From assembly GCA_002418685.1 (NCBI GenBank), contig DIEP01000141.1, forward strand, positions 259-13,218: 12,960 bases of DNA. Reading direction: 5' to 3'. Within the stretch, counting starts at the first letter, position 1. Each line of letters begins with the position of its first letter. Origin of the DNA: Ignavibacteria bacterium UBA5771. GTDB lineage: Bacteria > Bacteroidota > Ignavibacteria > Kapaibacteriales > UBA2268. The notes beneath the pieces were generated by a model, which was not told the DNA's origin, did not search any database, and was given only the letters and a program-made list of their open reading frames with translations. Below, one piece after another: positions 1 through 8,113 of the stretch. Made by a program: the position numbers and the translations under genes.

Positions 1-2786
1 ATTAATTCAACAAATTGTTTGAATGCTTCTTGTTTATATTCAAGCAAAGGATCTTTCTGACCATAAGAACGCAGATAAATACCTTCTTTGATTTCGTCCA
101 TCATTCGCAAATGTTCTTTCCATTTATCATCAATCGTTTGCAGCACTGCATATTTTTCGAGTTGCATCATATAATCTTTGCCGAGCATATCTTCTTTACG
201 AGTGTAAAATTCTTCAGCAGATTTTATAATAATTTCCGTGCATTCTTCCATTTTCATTTCTGAAAATTGCTCATCAGTAATTTGAATTTCGCAAAGTAAT
301 ATTGAGCGGACTTTATTCTTCAAATTTTGCAAATCTCGAGTTGGGTGGAATTCATCATACCAATCCTCGGAAAGTTCCTCAACATATTCGAAGAGTTCGC
401 CTTTCAATCTATCACCACGCAAGGCAGCACGACGTCGAGAGTAGATAACCTCTCTTTGCTGATTCATCACATCATCATATTCCAACAAGTGTTTTCTAAT
501 GGCGAAGTTATTTTCCTCAACTTTCTTTTGTGCATTTTCAACGGTTTTTGTGATTAATGGGTGCTGAATGGGTTCTCCATCAGGCATCTTGAAAGAATTC
601 ATCAATTTAGCAATACGTTCAGCAGCAAAAAGGCGCATTAAATTGTCTTCAAGTGAAATGAAAAACTGTGTTGTGCCTGGATCCCCTTGGCGACCTGCAC
701 GACCGCGTAACTGCCTATCGATGCGTCTTGCTTCGTGCCTTTCAGAACCGATAATAGCAAGTCCGCCATTCTGCCGAACATCTGCATCAAGCTTAATATC
801 AGTGCCACGTCCTGCCATATTAGTAGCAATGGTCACTGTGCCTTTCGTTCCTGCATTCTTGATAATTTCTGCTTCTCGCTCGTGGTATTTAGCATTCAAT
901 ACATTATGGCGAACCTTTTGGCGGGTGAGCATTTTGCTAAGAATTTCGGAAACTTCCACAGATGTTGTTCCCACAAGCACAGCTCTACCTTCATCAATGA
1001 TTTTCTTGATTTCATCAATAATTGCATTGTATTTTTCGCGCTTTGTTCGATATATAAAATCGTCTCTATCAATACGAACTACTGGTTTATTAGTAGGAAT
1101 GACAATAACATCGAGTTTATAAATTTTCTGGAATTCGGCTGCTTCTGTCTCGGCAGTTCCGGTCATACCTGCCAATTTCTTATATAAACGGAAATAATTT
1201 TGTAAAGTAATAGTTGCAAGAGTTTGAGTATCTCGCTCTACCTTGACATGCTCTTTTGCTTCTATTGCTTGATGCAAACCCTCTGAATAACGCCTTCCTT
1301 CGAGAATACGCCCTGTAAATTCATCGACTATTTGAACTTTGTCCTCTTGAACAACATAATCCACATCCTTTTCATATAATGAATATGCCATCAATAATTG
1401 AGAAATTGTGTGAATTTTATCGTTTCTTTCGGCAAATAACAAATGCACTTCATCGATTTGCCTCTGCTTCTCAGTTGGAGCAATATCTGGTTCGCCTTCA
1501 ATTTTGCTTAAAATAGAAGCAATATCAGGAATAACATACATATCGGGGTCTTCGTCAGCGTTGGTAAGCAGCGCCCGACCTTTATCTGTTATGTCAATTT
1601 GGTGATTTTTCTCTTCAACGATATAATAAAGTTCATCGTTAATTTCGTTCATTCGTTTGGATTGGTCGCGCATAAAAAATAGCTCGGTTTCTTGCATCAG
1701 TTTGAGATTATCCCCATCTTGCAGTAATTTTCGCAATCTATTATGTTTGGGTAAACCATGATGAGCACGGACGAGCAATATTCCCGCTTCTTCTCGGTCA
1801 TCCTTAGTCCCCGATGAAAGCAATCTTTCTGCTTGCATTGTTATTTGATTCACTAAATTGATTTGAGCATCAACTAATCGCTTAACTCGGGGATTCATTT
1901 CGTCAAATTTCTGGTCAGTATCACCCACAGGACCCGAAATTATTAAAGGAGTTCGTGCTTCATCTATCAACACATTATCAACTTCGTCAACTATTGCATA
2001 CCAATGCGGTCTTTGAACGATTTGGTCAAGTTCCACAACCATATTGTCACGCAAATAATCGAAGCCAAATTCGGAGTTCGTTCCATATATAATATCGAGA
2101 TTATAAACACGCTTGCGTTCTTCGGGGTCCATATTTGTTTGCAGAGAGCCGACTGATACTCCAAGAAAATCATAAATGGGTTTCATCCATTCGCTATCCC
2201 GACGTGCAAGATAATCATTGACTGTGACAAGATGCACACCCTTTCCTGCGAGTGCATTTAAATACATTGGCAAAACAGCAACCAGAGTTTTGCCCTCACC
2301 AGTTGCCATTTCTGCTATATTTCCTTGGTGAAGAGCAACAGCTCCCATCAGCTGCACATCATAAGGCACCATATCCCAAATCGCTGAATGCCCCAAATAT
2401 TCATAATGATACTGTTGCTCAACAAGACGTTTACACGTTTGTTTGACAACTGCAAAAGCTTCGGGGAGAATTTCTTCCAAAACTTCTTCAACTTGCTCAA
2501 ATATGTCTTTATCTAATTTCTTTATCTTATCATTTAACTCAATAATTTCATCTGATGAAAGATCGCTATCACGCAATATTGCTAATAGTTTTTCCTTTTC
2601 TTCTTCAAGATCCTTTATTGCATCCTTAATTCTTTTCTTAAATTCAGGCGTTTTATTTTTCAGTTCATCATCAGATAAGGAATCTAATTCATCATAATAT
2701 CTATTAATTTCCTCAACTATAGGAACTAATTTATCAACATCCTTTTGGTTTTTACTCGGTAAGATTTTCTTTAAAAAGTCAAACAT
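1..2786 (-). CDS. secA: Protein translocase ATPase SecA (3' end cut by window)
   Basis: SecA is the cytosolic motor that pushes unfolded preproteins through the SecYEG channel by ATP hydrolysis. Reading the minus strand from ATG at 2786 gives 928 codons in one open frame to the window edge. Visible motifs: Walker A ATGEGKT (residues 161-167), Walker B DEVD (267-270) followed by NVLIDEARTPL, the MAGRGTDI motif, and helicase motif VI DRQLRGRAGRQGDPG (690-704). Compared with E. coli SecA (901 aa, Walker A near residue 105) there are about 58 extra residues before Walker A, including a highly charged, probable coiled-coil stretch (about 50-105), and a further insertion around residues 300-385. 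Such insertions are familiar in Bacteroidetes/Chlorobi SecA. The extreme C-terminus, including any zinc-binding tail, lies outside the window. The start is preceded by an A-rich leader with only a weak AAGAAAA ribosome site. The identity is secure. Confidence 0.98.
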   Translation of the reverse strand, partial: MFDFLKKILPSKNQKDVDKLVPIVEEINRYYDELDSLSDDELKNKTPEFKKRIKDAIKDLEEEKEKLLAILRDSDLSSDEIIELNDKIKKLDKDIFEQVEEVLEEILPEAFAVVKQTCKRLVEQQYHYEYLGHSAIWDMVPYDVQLMGAVALHQGNIAEMATGEGKTLVAVLPMYLNALAGKGVHLVTVNDYLARRDSEWMKPIYDFLGVSVGSLQTNMDPEERKRVYNLDIIYGTNSEFGFDYLRDNMVVELDQIVQRPHWYAIVDEVDNVLIDEARTPLIISGPVGDTDQKFDEMNPRVKRLVDAQINLVNQITMQAERLLSSGTKDDREEAGILLVRAHHGLPKHNRLRKLLQDGDNLKLMQETELFFMRDQSKRMNEINDELYYIVEEKNHQIDITDKGRALLTNADEDPDMYVIPDIASILSKIEGEPDIAPTEKQRQIDEVHLLFAERNDKIHTISQLLMAYSLYEKDVDYVVQEDKVQIVDEFTGRILEGRRYSEGLHQAIEAKEHVKVERDTQTLATITLQNYFRLYKKLAGMTGTAETEAAEFQKIYKLDVIVIPTNKPVVRIDRDDFIYRTKREKYNAIIDEIKKIIDEGRAVLVGTTSVEVSEILSKMLTRQKVRHNVLNAKYHEREAEIIKNAGTKGTVTIATNMAGRGTDIKLDADVRQNGGLAIIGSERHEARRIDRQLRGRAGRQGDPGTTQFFISLEDNLMRLFAAERIAKLMNSFKMPDGEPIQHPLITKTVENAQKKVEENNFAIRKHLLEYDDVMNQQREVIYSRRRAALRGDRLKGELFEYVEELSEDWYDEFHPTRDLQNLKNKVRSILLCEIQITDEQFSEMKMEECTEIIIKSAEEFYTRKEDMLGKDYMMQLEKYAVLQTIDDKWKEHLRMMDEIKEGIYLRSYGQKDPLLEYKQEAFKQFVEL

Positions 2787-2828
2787 TTTATTTTCTTAAT
2801 TTGAATTTGTATATTTTATGAATTGACG

Positions 2829-2857
2829 ATTATAATTATTTGTAATTGAAATGTTGA
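2829..2857 (-). promoter_or_regulatory. Candidate sigma70-type promoter for secA
   Basis: On the minus strand a perfect TATAAT (plus positions 2829-2834) lies 17 bp downstream of TCAACA (2852-2857), which matches 4 of 6 bases of TTGACA. It would start transcription about 35-40 bases before the secA ATG. The spacer is very AT-rich, so a chance match is possible. No transcription data support it. Confidence 0.35.
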
Positions 2858-2961
2858 TATTTACTATATCATTTTATTTATTCATTCATTCATATTTCTT
2901 TTGATTTTTTGTAATTTTGTAAAATTTTATTCCACATTTTTGAAATACTTTAGGATTTTAT

Positions 2962-4365
2962 ATGAATGAAGGTGTTCTTATCCAAGTAATTGGTCCCGTC
3001 GTCGATGTGCAATTCAATGAAGGCAGTATTCCGTCAGTTCTCAATTCTTTGCAAATACCTAGAAAATTACCTGATGGCACAGAGCAAACATTAATTTGCG
3101 AAGTGCAACAGGATCTTGGTGAAAATAGAGTGCGTGCAGTGGCTATGGAAACAACTGATGGTCTTGTTCGCGGAATGAAAGTAATCGACACAGGCGGTCC
3201 AATCACTGTGCCTGTTGGAACTGAATTATTAGGTAGAATGATGAATGTAATTGGTGAGCCAATCGATGGCAAAGGGGGGATAAAATCTCAGCATTCATAT
3301 TCTATTCATCGTTCGGCTCCCGATTTTGATGATCTGAGTACTAAAAAGGAAATGTTCGAAACAGGTATCAAAGTTATAGATTTAATCCAGCCTTTTACAA
3401 AAGGTGGCAAAACAGGATTATTCGGGGGTGCAGGTGTTGGAAAGACTGTTATAATTCAAGAATTAATACATAATATTGCAAAATTTCACGAAGGATATTC
3501 TTGCTTTGGTGGGGTTGGCGAGAGAACACGTGAGGGCAATGACCTTTATTTGGAAATGACAGAGTCGGGAGTCCTTGATAAAACCGTTCTGGTTTTTGGT
3601 CAAATGAATGAACCACCAGGAGCGCGCTTCCGTGTGGCTTTGACAGCTTTGGCAACTGCTGAATATTTGCGAGATGAAGGCGGTAGAGATGTGCTTTTAT
3701 TTATAGATAATATTTTCCGATTCATTCAAGCAGGTTCTGAAGTTTCTGCCTTGCTTGGTCGTTTGCCATCGGCTGTTGGTTATCAACCAACTTTGGCAAC
3801 CGAACTTGGCGAATTAGAAGAACGAATTTCTTCTACAAAACGCGGTTCAATTACATCCGTGCAAGCAGTGTATGTTCCCGCAGACGATTTAACTGATCCT
3901 GCCCCTGCAAATACATTCTCTCACCTTGATGCAAAGACCGTTTTATCAAGGCAAATTTCTGAACTTGGACTTTATCCCGCTGTAGATCCTTTGGATTCGA
4001 CTTCACGAATTATGGACCCTCTTATTCTTGGTGATGATCATTATGATACTGCCATAGATTGTGTGCAGCTTCTGCAACATTATAAAAATTTACAGGATAT
4101 TATCAATATTCTTGGTATGGATGAGTTAGCAGATGAGGATAAAATTGCTGTTTATCGTGCAAGAAAAATACAGAGATTTCTATCGCAACCCTTCTTTGTT
4201 GCAGAACAATTTACAGGTTACGAAGGTAGATATGTGAAAATTGCCGATACTATTGCGGGCTTCCGTGCAATCCTTGATGGCAAAACTGATGATATTCCTG
4301 AAGATTTGTTCGCTTATGCAGGCGCAATTGATGAAGTGTTTGATAGATATAAAAAACAAAAGTAA
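2962..4365 (+). CDS. atpD: F1Fo ATP synthase subunit beta
   Basis: This is the catalytic beta subunit of F1, which makes or hydrolyses ATP at the interface with alpha on the cytosolic face of the membrane. The 467-residue length is normal. In order it shows the N-terminal beta-barrel (about 1-75), the P-loop GGAGVGKT (155-162), the GGVGERTREGND segment with catalytic Glu187 and Arg188, the Walker B strand VLLFIDNIFRF, the LPSAVGYQPTL loop, and GLYPAVDPLDSTS with the adenine-stacking Tyr338. All key catalytic residues are present. The ATG is preceded by AGGA at 2952-2955, a modest ribosome site. atpC begins 2 bp after the stop, so the two are certainly translated together. The other F1 and Fo genes are not next to it, an arrangement known from Chlorobi, where atpDC form a separate unit. 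Confidence 0.98.
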   Translation: MNEGVLIQVIGPVVDVQFNEGSIPSVLNSLQIPRKLPDGTEQTLICEVQQDLGENRVRAVAMETTDGLVRGMKVIDTGGPITVPVGTELLGRMMNVIGEPIDGKGGIKSQHSYSIHRSAPDFDDLSTKKEMFETGIKVIDLIQPFTKGGKTGLFGGAGVGKTVIIQELIHNIAKFHEGYSCFGGVGERTREGNDLYLEMTESGVLDKTVLVFGQMNEPPGARFRVALTALATAEYLRDEGGRDVLLFIDNIFRFIQAGSEVSALLGRLPSAVGYQPTLATELGELEERISSTKRGSITSVQAVYVPADDLTDPAPANTFSHLDAKTVLSRQISELGLYPAVDPLDSTSRIMDPLILGDDHYDTAIDCVQLLQHYKNLQDIINILGMDELADEDKIAVYRARKIQRFLSQPFFVAEQFTGYEGRYVKIADTIAGFRAILDGKTDDIPEDLFAYAGAIDEVFDRYKKQK

Positions 4366-4367
4366 TA

Positions 4368-4775
4368 ATGAGTGATAAATTATTAAATGTTGAAATAGTA
4401 TCGCCCGAAAAATATATATATCGTGGAAAGGCTCAATCGGTATCAGTTCCGGGCAGTCTCTCTCCATTTGAAATTTTATATAATCATGCACCAATATTTT
4501 CAATACTTGACCCCGGAATAATTAAAATTGTAGAAGAATCGGGCAGTCCTGTGCTTTTTGCCGTCAGAAGTGGATTTGTGGAAGTTCTTAATAATTCTGT
4601 CTCAATTGTTGTGGAACGTATTGCTTCAAAGGAAGAATTAAATAGTAATGATATAAACCTAAATATTGAGAACTTGAATACTTTAATTCATAATTCTAAA
4701 TATGACAAGCAAGAGGACATTCAAAAAGATATTCTTTATGAACAAAGTAAATTAAAAGTTCTAAAGTCAGAGTAA
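4368..4775 (+). CDS. atpC: F1Fo ATP synthase subunit epsilon
   Basis: Epsilon is part of the central stalk of F1; it couples the rotor to the Fo ring and can inhibit ATP hydrolysis through its C-terminal helices. The 135 residues contain the N-terminal beta-sandwich typical of the family (about 1-85), with the VSPEKYIYRGKAQSVSVPG opening and the NHAPIFSILDPGIIKI stretch that corresponds to the GHAPL motif. The C-terminal part (about 90-135) is Asn/Lys/Glu-rich, predicted helical, and poorly conserved, which is usual. The ATG lies 2 bp after the atpD stop with no visible Shine-Dalgarno sequence, so translation probably depends on coupling with atpD. Identity rests on both sequence and position. 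Confidence 0.94.
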   Translation: MSDKLLNVEIVSPEKYIYRGKAQSVSVPGSLSPFEILYNHAPIFSILDPGIIKIVEESGSPVLFAVRSGFVEVLNNSVSIVVERIASKEELNSNDINLNIENLNTLIHNSKYDKQEDIQKDILYEQSKLKVLKSE

Positions 4776-4786
4776 ATTTAAAAATA

Positions 4787-6253
4787 ATGTTTATAAATAA
4801 AATTCAAAGCGATGGCTACACTTACGATGACGTTTTAATATTGCCACGTCATAGCGAAGTATTGCCTCGTGATGTTAATACTGAGACCTATTTAACAAAA
4901 GATATTAAACTGAATATTCCGATTATTTCCGCAGCAATGGATACTGTCACTGAATCCAGTATGGCGCAGGCAATTGCCAAAGAAGGTGGATTGGGTGTTA
5001 TCCATAAAAATATGAGCATCGAAAGGCAAATGGAAGAAGTATCGATTGTCAAACGTTCAGAAAGCGGAATGATTAGTAAACCAATTACACTTTCCCCCGA
5101 AAACACAGTTGCTGATGCAGTAAACCAGATGAATAAATACAGAATATCGGGTATACCCGTTATCGATGATAAAGGTAAATTAGTTGGAATTATTACTAAT
5201 CGTGATTTGCGATTCAATCCAAATTACAATGAGCCATTGGCAAATATGATGACAAAGGAAAATCTTATCACTGCACCCATTGGAACCACTCTTGAAGAAG
5301 CAGAAGTCATTTTGCAAAAATATAGGATTGAAAAATTACCAATTGTTGATAAAAAGCATATTCTTCGCGGTCTAATTACTTTCAAAGATATTCAAAAGAA
5401 AAAGCAGTTTCCTAATGCAGCAAAAGATAATCAAGGACGATTGCTTGTTGGGGCAGCTGTTGGAATAGCGGCGAATACTTTGGAAAGAGTGGAAGCACTT
5501 ATGGAGGCAAGCGTTGATGTTATTTTTATCGATACTGCCCATGCTGATTCTTTGGGGGTAATCAAAATGCTCAAGGAGATAAAAAGATTGCACCCACATT
5601 TGCCAATTATAGCAGGTAATATTGCAACTAGCGAAGCTGCTGAAGAACTCATTGAAGCAGGTGCTGACGGTTTAAAGGTTGGCATCGGTCCTGGGTCTAT
5701 TTGCACTACTCGAGTAGTTACAGGAGTTGGTGTCCCTCAATTAAGTGCAATAATGACTGTTGCTGAAGCTGCATCCAAGAAGGGTATTCCAATAATTGCC
5801 GATGGTGGCATTAAGCAAACAGGCGATATTGCAAAAGCTATTGTGGGCGGTGCTGATACTGTGATGATAGGTAATATGCTTGCAGGACACGAAGAGAGCC
5901 CTGGGGACAAAATGATTCTCGAAAGGAGAGCCTATAAAATTTATAGAGGAATGGGTTCTACTGATGCAATGAAGCAAGGCTCAGCAGATAGGTATTTCCA
6001 AGATGTAGAATCTGAAATATCGAAATTGGTCCCCGAAGGTATAGAAGGACGCGTTCCTTATAAGGGGAATGTTTCCGAAACAATTTATCAGCTTACAGGT
6101 GGTCTTCGGGCAGCGATGGGTTATACAGGTTCTCGCACTATACAGGAATTAAAACTAAATGCAAGATTTATTAGAATTACAAACGCAAGTATCATCGAAT
6201 CGCACCCCCATCATATTGCTATAACTAAGGAATCACCCAATTATTTTGTTTGA
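4787..6253 (+). CDS. guaB: Inosine-5'-monophosphate dehydrogenase
   Basis: This enzyme oxidises IMP to XMP with NAD+, the committed step toward guanine nucleotides. The 488-residue length is standard. The (beta/alpha)8 barrel begins with TYDDVLILPRHSEVLP and the IPIISAAMDTVTES segment, is interrupted by a tandem CBS-domain pair (about 95-205), then resumes. The catalytic loop GPGSICTTR places the nucleophile at Cys306, and the mobile flap carries the Arg402-Tyr403 general-base pair, nearly the same numbering as E. coli. IADGGIKQTGDIAKA and the phosphate-binding GGADTVMIGNMLAG are intact. It starts 11 bp after atpC on the same strand with no clear ribosome site, so co-transcription with atpDC is likely. 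The CBS pair is the usual site for allosteric purine-nucleotide binding. Nothing suggests loss of function. Confidence 0.98.
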   Translation: MFINKIQSDGYTYDDVLILPRHSEVLPRDVNTETYLTKDIKLNIPIISAAMDTVTESSMAQAIAKEGGLGVIHKNMSIERQMEEVSIVKRSESGMISKPITLSPENTVADAVNQMNKYRISGIPVIDDKGKLVGIITNRDLRFNPNYNEPLANMMTKENLITAPIGTTLEEAEVILQKYRIEKLPIVDKKHILRGLITFKDIQKKKQFPNAAKDNQGRLLVGAAVGIAANTLERVEALMEASVDVIFIDTAHADSLGVIKMLKEIKRLHPHLPIIAGNIATSEAAEELIEAGADGLKVGIGPGSICTTRVVTGVGVPQLSAIMTVAEAASKKGIPIIADGGIKQTGDIAKAIVGGADTVMIGNMLAGHEESPGDKMILERRAYKIYRGMGSTDAMKQGSADRYFQDVESEISKLVPEGIEGRVPYKGNVSETIYQLTGGLRAAMGYTGSRTIQELKLNARFIRITNASIIESHPHHIAITKESPNYFV

Positions 6254-6628
6254 AATATTATTTTTACTAAAAGAATCTTAGATAATAATCAAAGAGTGTT
6301 CGAAAATTTGTTCTTGCAATTGTTAACACATTATTTGTAAGCAGGTATATTATTTGTCATTCTGAAATACGATATAGAATGGTTATGACACGCTCTTCAT
6401 TTAAAATGTGTCGATGTGGAATGAAGAATCAAGAAAATATTATATATAACAAGATATTGGATCCTTCACTTCGTTAAGAATGACTAAAAAAAGAGCAGAA
6501 AGACCAAAAGTAGTCTTTGAGGAAATCATTTAATTTTTTCTTGTATTAATTATTGATATGGATGATAGAACTAATAGTTAATGAATATCTAAATATTTGA
6601 ATTTAAAATTTAAAAAAATGAGGGATAT
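6254..6628. other. Gene-free spacer with a palindromic repeat
   Basis: No convincing coding region, tRNA or ncRNA is visible in these 375 bp between guaB and the M24 peptidase. Its middle third is a degenerate palindromic repeat (listed separately, 6356-6484). Just after it a short hairpin (AAAGAC at 6499-6504, GTCTTT at 6513-6518) is followed 14 bases later by a T-run at 6533-6539; this is too loose to call a terminator. The promoter of the following gene should lie in 6520-6620, but no box pair stands out. Confidence 0.6.
6356..6484. repeat. Degenerate palindromic intergenic repeat, about 129 bp
   Basis: The element is bounded by perfect 8-bp inverted ends, GTCATTCT (6356-6363) and AGAATGAC (6477-6484). 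A second inner inverted pair, GAAGAATC (6423-6430) and GATCCTTC (6460-6467), matches at 7 of 8 bases and encloses an AT-rich loop. The right end TTCACTTCGTTAAGAATGAC (6465-6484) shares 16 of 20 bases with 7872-7891 in the next-but-one spacer. The shape (short inverted ends, no coding capacity, intergenic position) resembles REP/MITE-like dispersed elements. Whether it is mobile, or was mobilised by a transposase elsewhere in the genome, cannot be told here. Confidence 0.6.
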
Positions 6629-7843
6629 ATGTCGAAATCTACTACAAAAGTAAAAGCAAAAGAGCAAACTAAAGCTCCCGTTCAACCTACTCCCAAAACT
6701 AAACGCCCTTATCACAGGCATATTATTGAAGAAGAAGCTAAATCCATTTATCCAGAAAAAATTGATCTCAGGTTGAAGCAAATTCTTTTTGCACTTGAGG
6801 CAGAAAAAGCTCAAGGAATTTATGTCAGCTATTTACCAAATATACATTACTTAACTAATTTTTCAGGTTCATCAGCGCATCTCTTTATTTTACAAGACGA
6901 GATACATTTCATCACAGATGATCGTTATGAAGAACAAATTAAACATGAACTTTATGCTTTACCCAATTTAAAGACACATATTACAAGAGATTTGTGGAAT
7001 TATGTAATTGAAGCCGGATTTCTGAATAAAGTTGATACAATTGCTTTTGAGGCAGATAGATTGTCATATTATGAATCTGTCGAAACCCGCAACAAACTTC
7101 GACCCGTTAAATTCAAACCCACACCTGCATTAGTTGAACCATTTACTCAATCTAAATCTCCTGAAGAGATTGCCTATATTCGCAAAGCTTGCGAAATAAG
7201 TGAAGCGGTTTTCAAAGAAATACTTGAATTTATTAAGCCAGGTATGAGTGAACACGACGTCGCCGTTGAAATCGCTTATAGAGGTAGATTGCTCGGTGCC
7301 GAAGACGATGCTTTTGAAATAATTGTTACAAGTGGTGAGCGTGGTGCTTTGGTCCATGGTGCCCCGACTAATAAAAGAATCCGCAAGGGTGATATTGTGC
7401 TAATGGACTATGGGTTTAAGGTTCACGGTTTTTGCTCTGATATAACCCGGACAATATGCGTAGGAGATAAGCCAACAAAATATCAAAAGACAGTATATGC
7501 AATGCTTCGAAATGCCGAAGTGAAAGCCATAAATAGTATATTGCCCGCTGTTAATGGCAAATATTTAGATATGGTTGCACGCAAAATTATTAATGAAGCA
7601 GGGTTAGGCGCATATTTCCAACACTCATTAGGCCATGGAATAGGGCTTGCAGAGCATGAAAATCCCGTCATTACTTTTCGTCAAGATGATCAAATTGTGC
7701 CCGAGGATTCGGTCATTGCAATTGAACCTGGTGTGTATTTACCTGATAAATTTGGTATGCGTGTTGAAGACGACGTTCTTGTTACGGCTAATGGTCCCGT
7801 ATGGCTGACGAATGCTCCTGATGAGCTTTTATCTGTGCTTTAA
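6629..7843 (+). CDS. M24 family metallopeptidase, Xaa-Pro aminopeptidase-like
   Basis: M24 enzymes remove an N-terminal residue preceding proline (or, in relatives, methionine) using two metal ions. The 404 residues fall into an N-terminal creatinase/prolidase-like domain (about 45-175), with YLPNIHYLTNFSGSSAHL, and a C-terminal pita-bread catalytic domain (about 185-400). All five metal ligands can be assigned: Asp260 and Asp271 in MDYGFKVHGFCSDITRT, His336 in LGHGIGL, Glu366 in IAIEPGVY and Glu380 in GMRVEDD; His343 is the expected catalytic-site histidine. The first 30 or so residues form an unusual Lys/Pro/Thr-rich tail. The start is fixed by ATG 6629 with GAGGG (6620-6624) just upstream; no in-frame ATG follows for about 200 codons. 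An aminopeptidase P/prolidase-type role is likely but substrate choice is not certain. The gene stands alone between two repeat-bearing spacers and is probably monocistronic. Confidence 0.9.
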   Translation: MSKSTTKVKAKEQTKAPVQPTPKTKRPYHRHIIEEEAKSIYPEKIDLRLKQILFALEAEKAQGIYVSYLPNIHYLTNFSGSSAHLFILQDEIHFITDDRYEEQIKHELYALPNLKTHITRDLWNYVIEAGFLNKVDTIAFEADRLSYYESVETRNKLRPVKFKPTPALVEPFTQSKSPEEIAYIRKACEISEAVFKEILEFIKPGMSEHDVAVEIAYRGRLLGAEDDAFEIIVTSGERGALVHGAPTNKRIRKGDIVLMDYGFKVHGFCSDITRTICVGDKPTKYQKTVYAMLRNAEVKAINSILPAVNGKYLDMVARKIINEAGLGAYFQHSLGHGIGLAEHENPVITFRQDDQIVPEDSVIAIEPGVYLPDKFGMRVEDDVLVTANGPVWLTNAPDELLSVL

Positions 7844-7871
7844 AGAGAGATTTAAATATATAATTTTGGTA

Positions 7872-8070
7872 TTCACTACGTTCTCAATGACGCATTTGCT
7901 GATCATTGAGAGGAATAAAATAACGAAGCAATCTAAAAGGGCAATGGGATTGCTTCCCAACATACTTGCTCGCAATGACATAAAACAAAATGTGCCATTG
8001 CGAGTGACGGCTATTCCCAAGCAATTTCATTAATCAAATAAATTTCTTCACTACTTTCTCAATAACACAT
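7872..8070. repeat. Cluster of degenerate palindromic repeats between convergent genes
   Basis: The spacer between the convergent M24 and MlaF-type genes is filled with related fragments. An imperfect inverted repeat pairs 7902-7933 with 7949-7980 (21 of 32 positions by eye), including an 8-bp perfect inner stem GAAGCAAT/ATTGCTTC and outer TCATTG/CAATGA. A third, left-arm-like copy, CATTGCGAG...AAGCAAT, follows at 7996-8024. Flanking these, 7872-7895 and 8047-8070 are direct repeats with 21 of 24 identical bases (TTCACTACGTTCTCAATGAC versus TTCACTACTTTCTCAATAAC at the core). The right end relates to the repeat at 6465-6484. The left and right half-elements look like decayed, nested copies of a REP-like family. 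A long hairpin here could also help end transcription from both sides, but this is not shown. Confidence 0.6.
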
Positions 8071-8113
8071 AATAGATATATGGCATCCCATTTTCTACAA
8101 TGCTTGATAAGAA

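Noticed and set aside
568..1122. 184-codon plus-strand open frame opposite secA.
   Set aside because: It lies wholly antisense to conserved SecA sequence, including the helicase motif VI region, so it is a shadow of the real gene.
2881..2893. Short tandem run of TTCA units in the secA-atpD spacer.
   Set aside because: Only about three units; too short to carry meaning without comparison to relatives.
2912..2919. TAATTTTG upstream of atpD, matching the Bacteroidetes -7 box TAnnTTTG; the same octamer is at 11146-11153 upstream of the barrel gene.
   Set aside because: No TTTG -33 box at the expected distance in either place, and the octamer is likely by chance in such AT-rich DNA.
6499..6518. 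Hairpin AAAGAC/GTCTTT with an 8-base loop as terminator for guaB.
   Set aside because: The stem is only 6 bp with little GC, the T-run starts 14 bases later, and it lies about 245 bp after the guaB stop.
6254..6628. Search for a tRNA, riboswitch or small RNA in the largest gene-free spacer.
   Set aside because: No cloverleaf, anti-terminator pair or known aptamer core could be recognised; the only structure seen is the palindromic repeat.
7812..8033. Open frame of 73 codons on the plus strand overlapping the end of the M24 gene and the spacer.
   Set aside because: It starts inside the M24 gene in another frame and runs through the palindromic repeats; no family resemblance or ribosome site.
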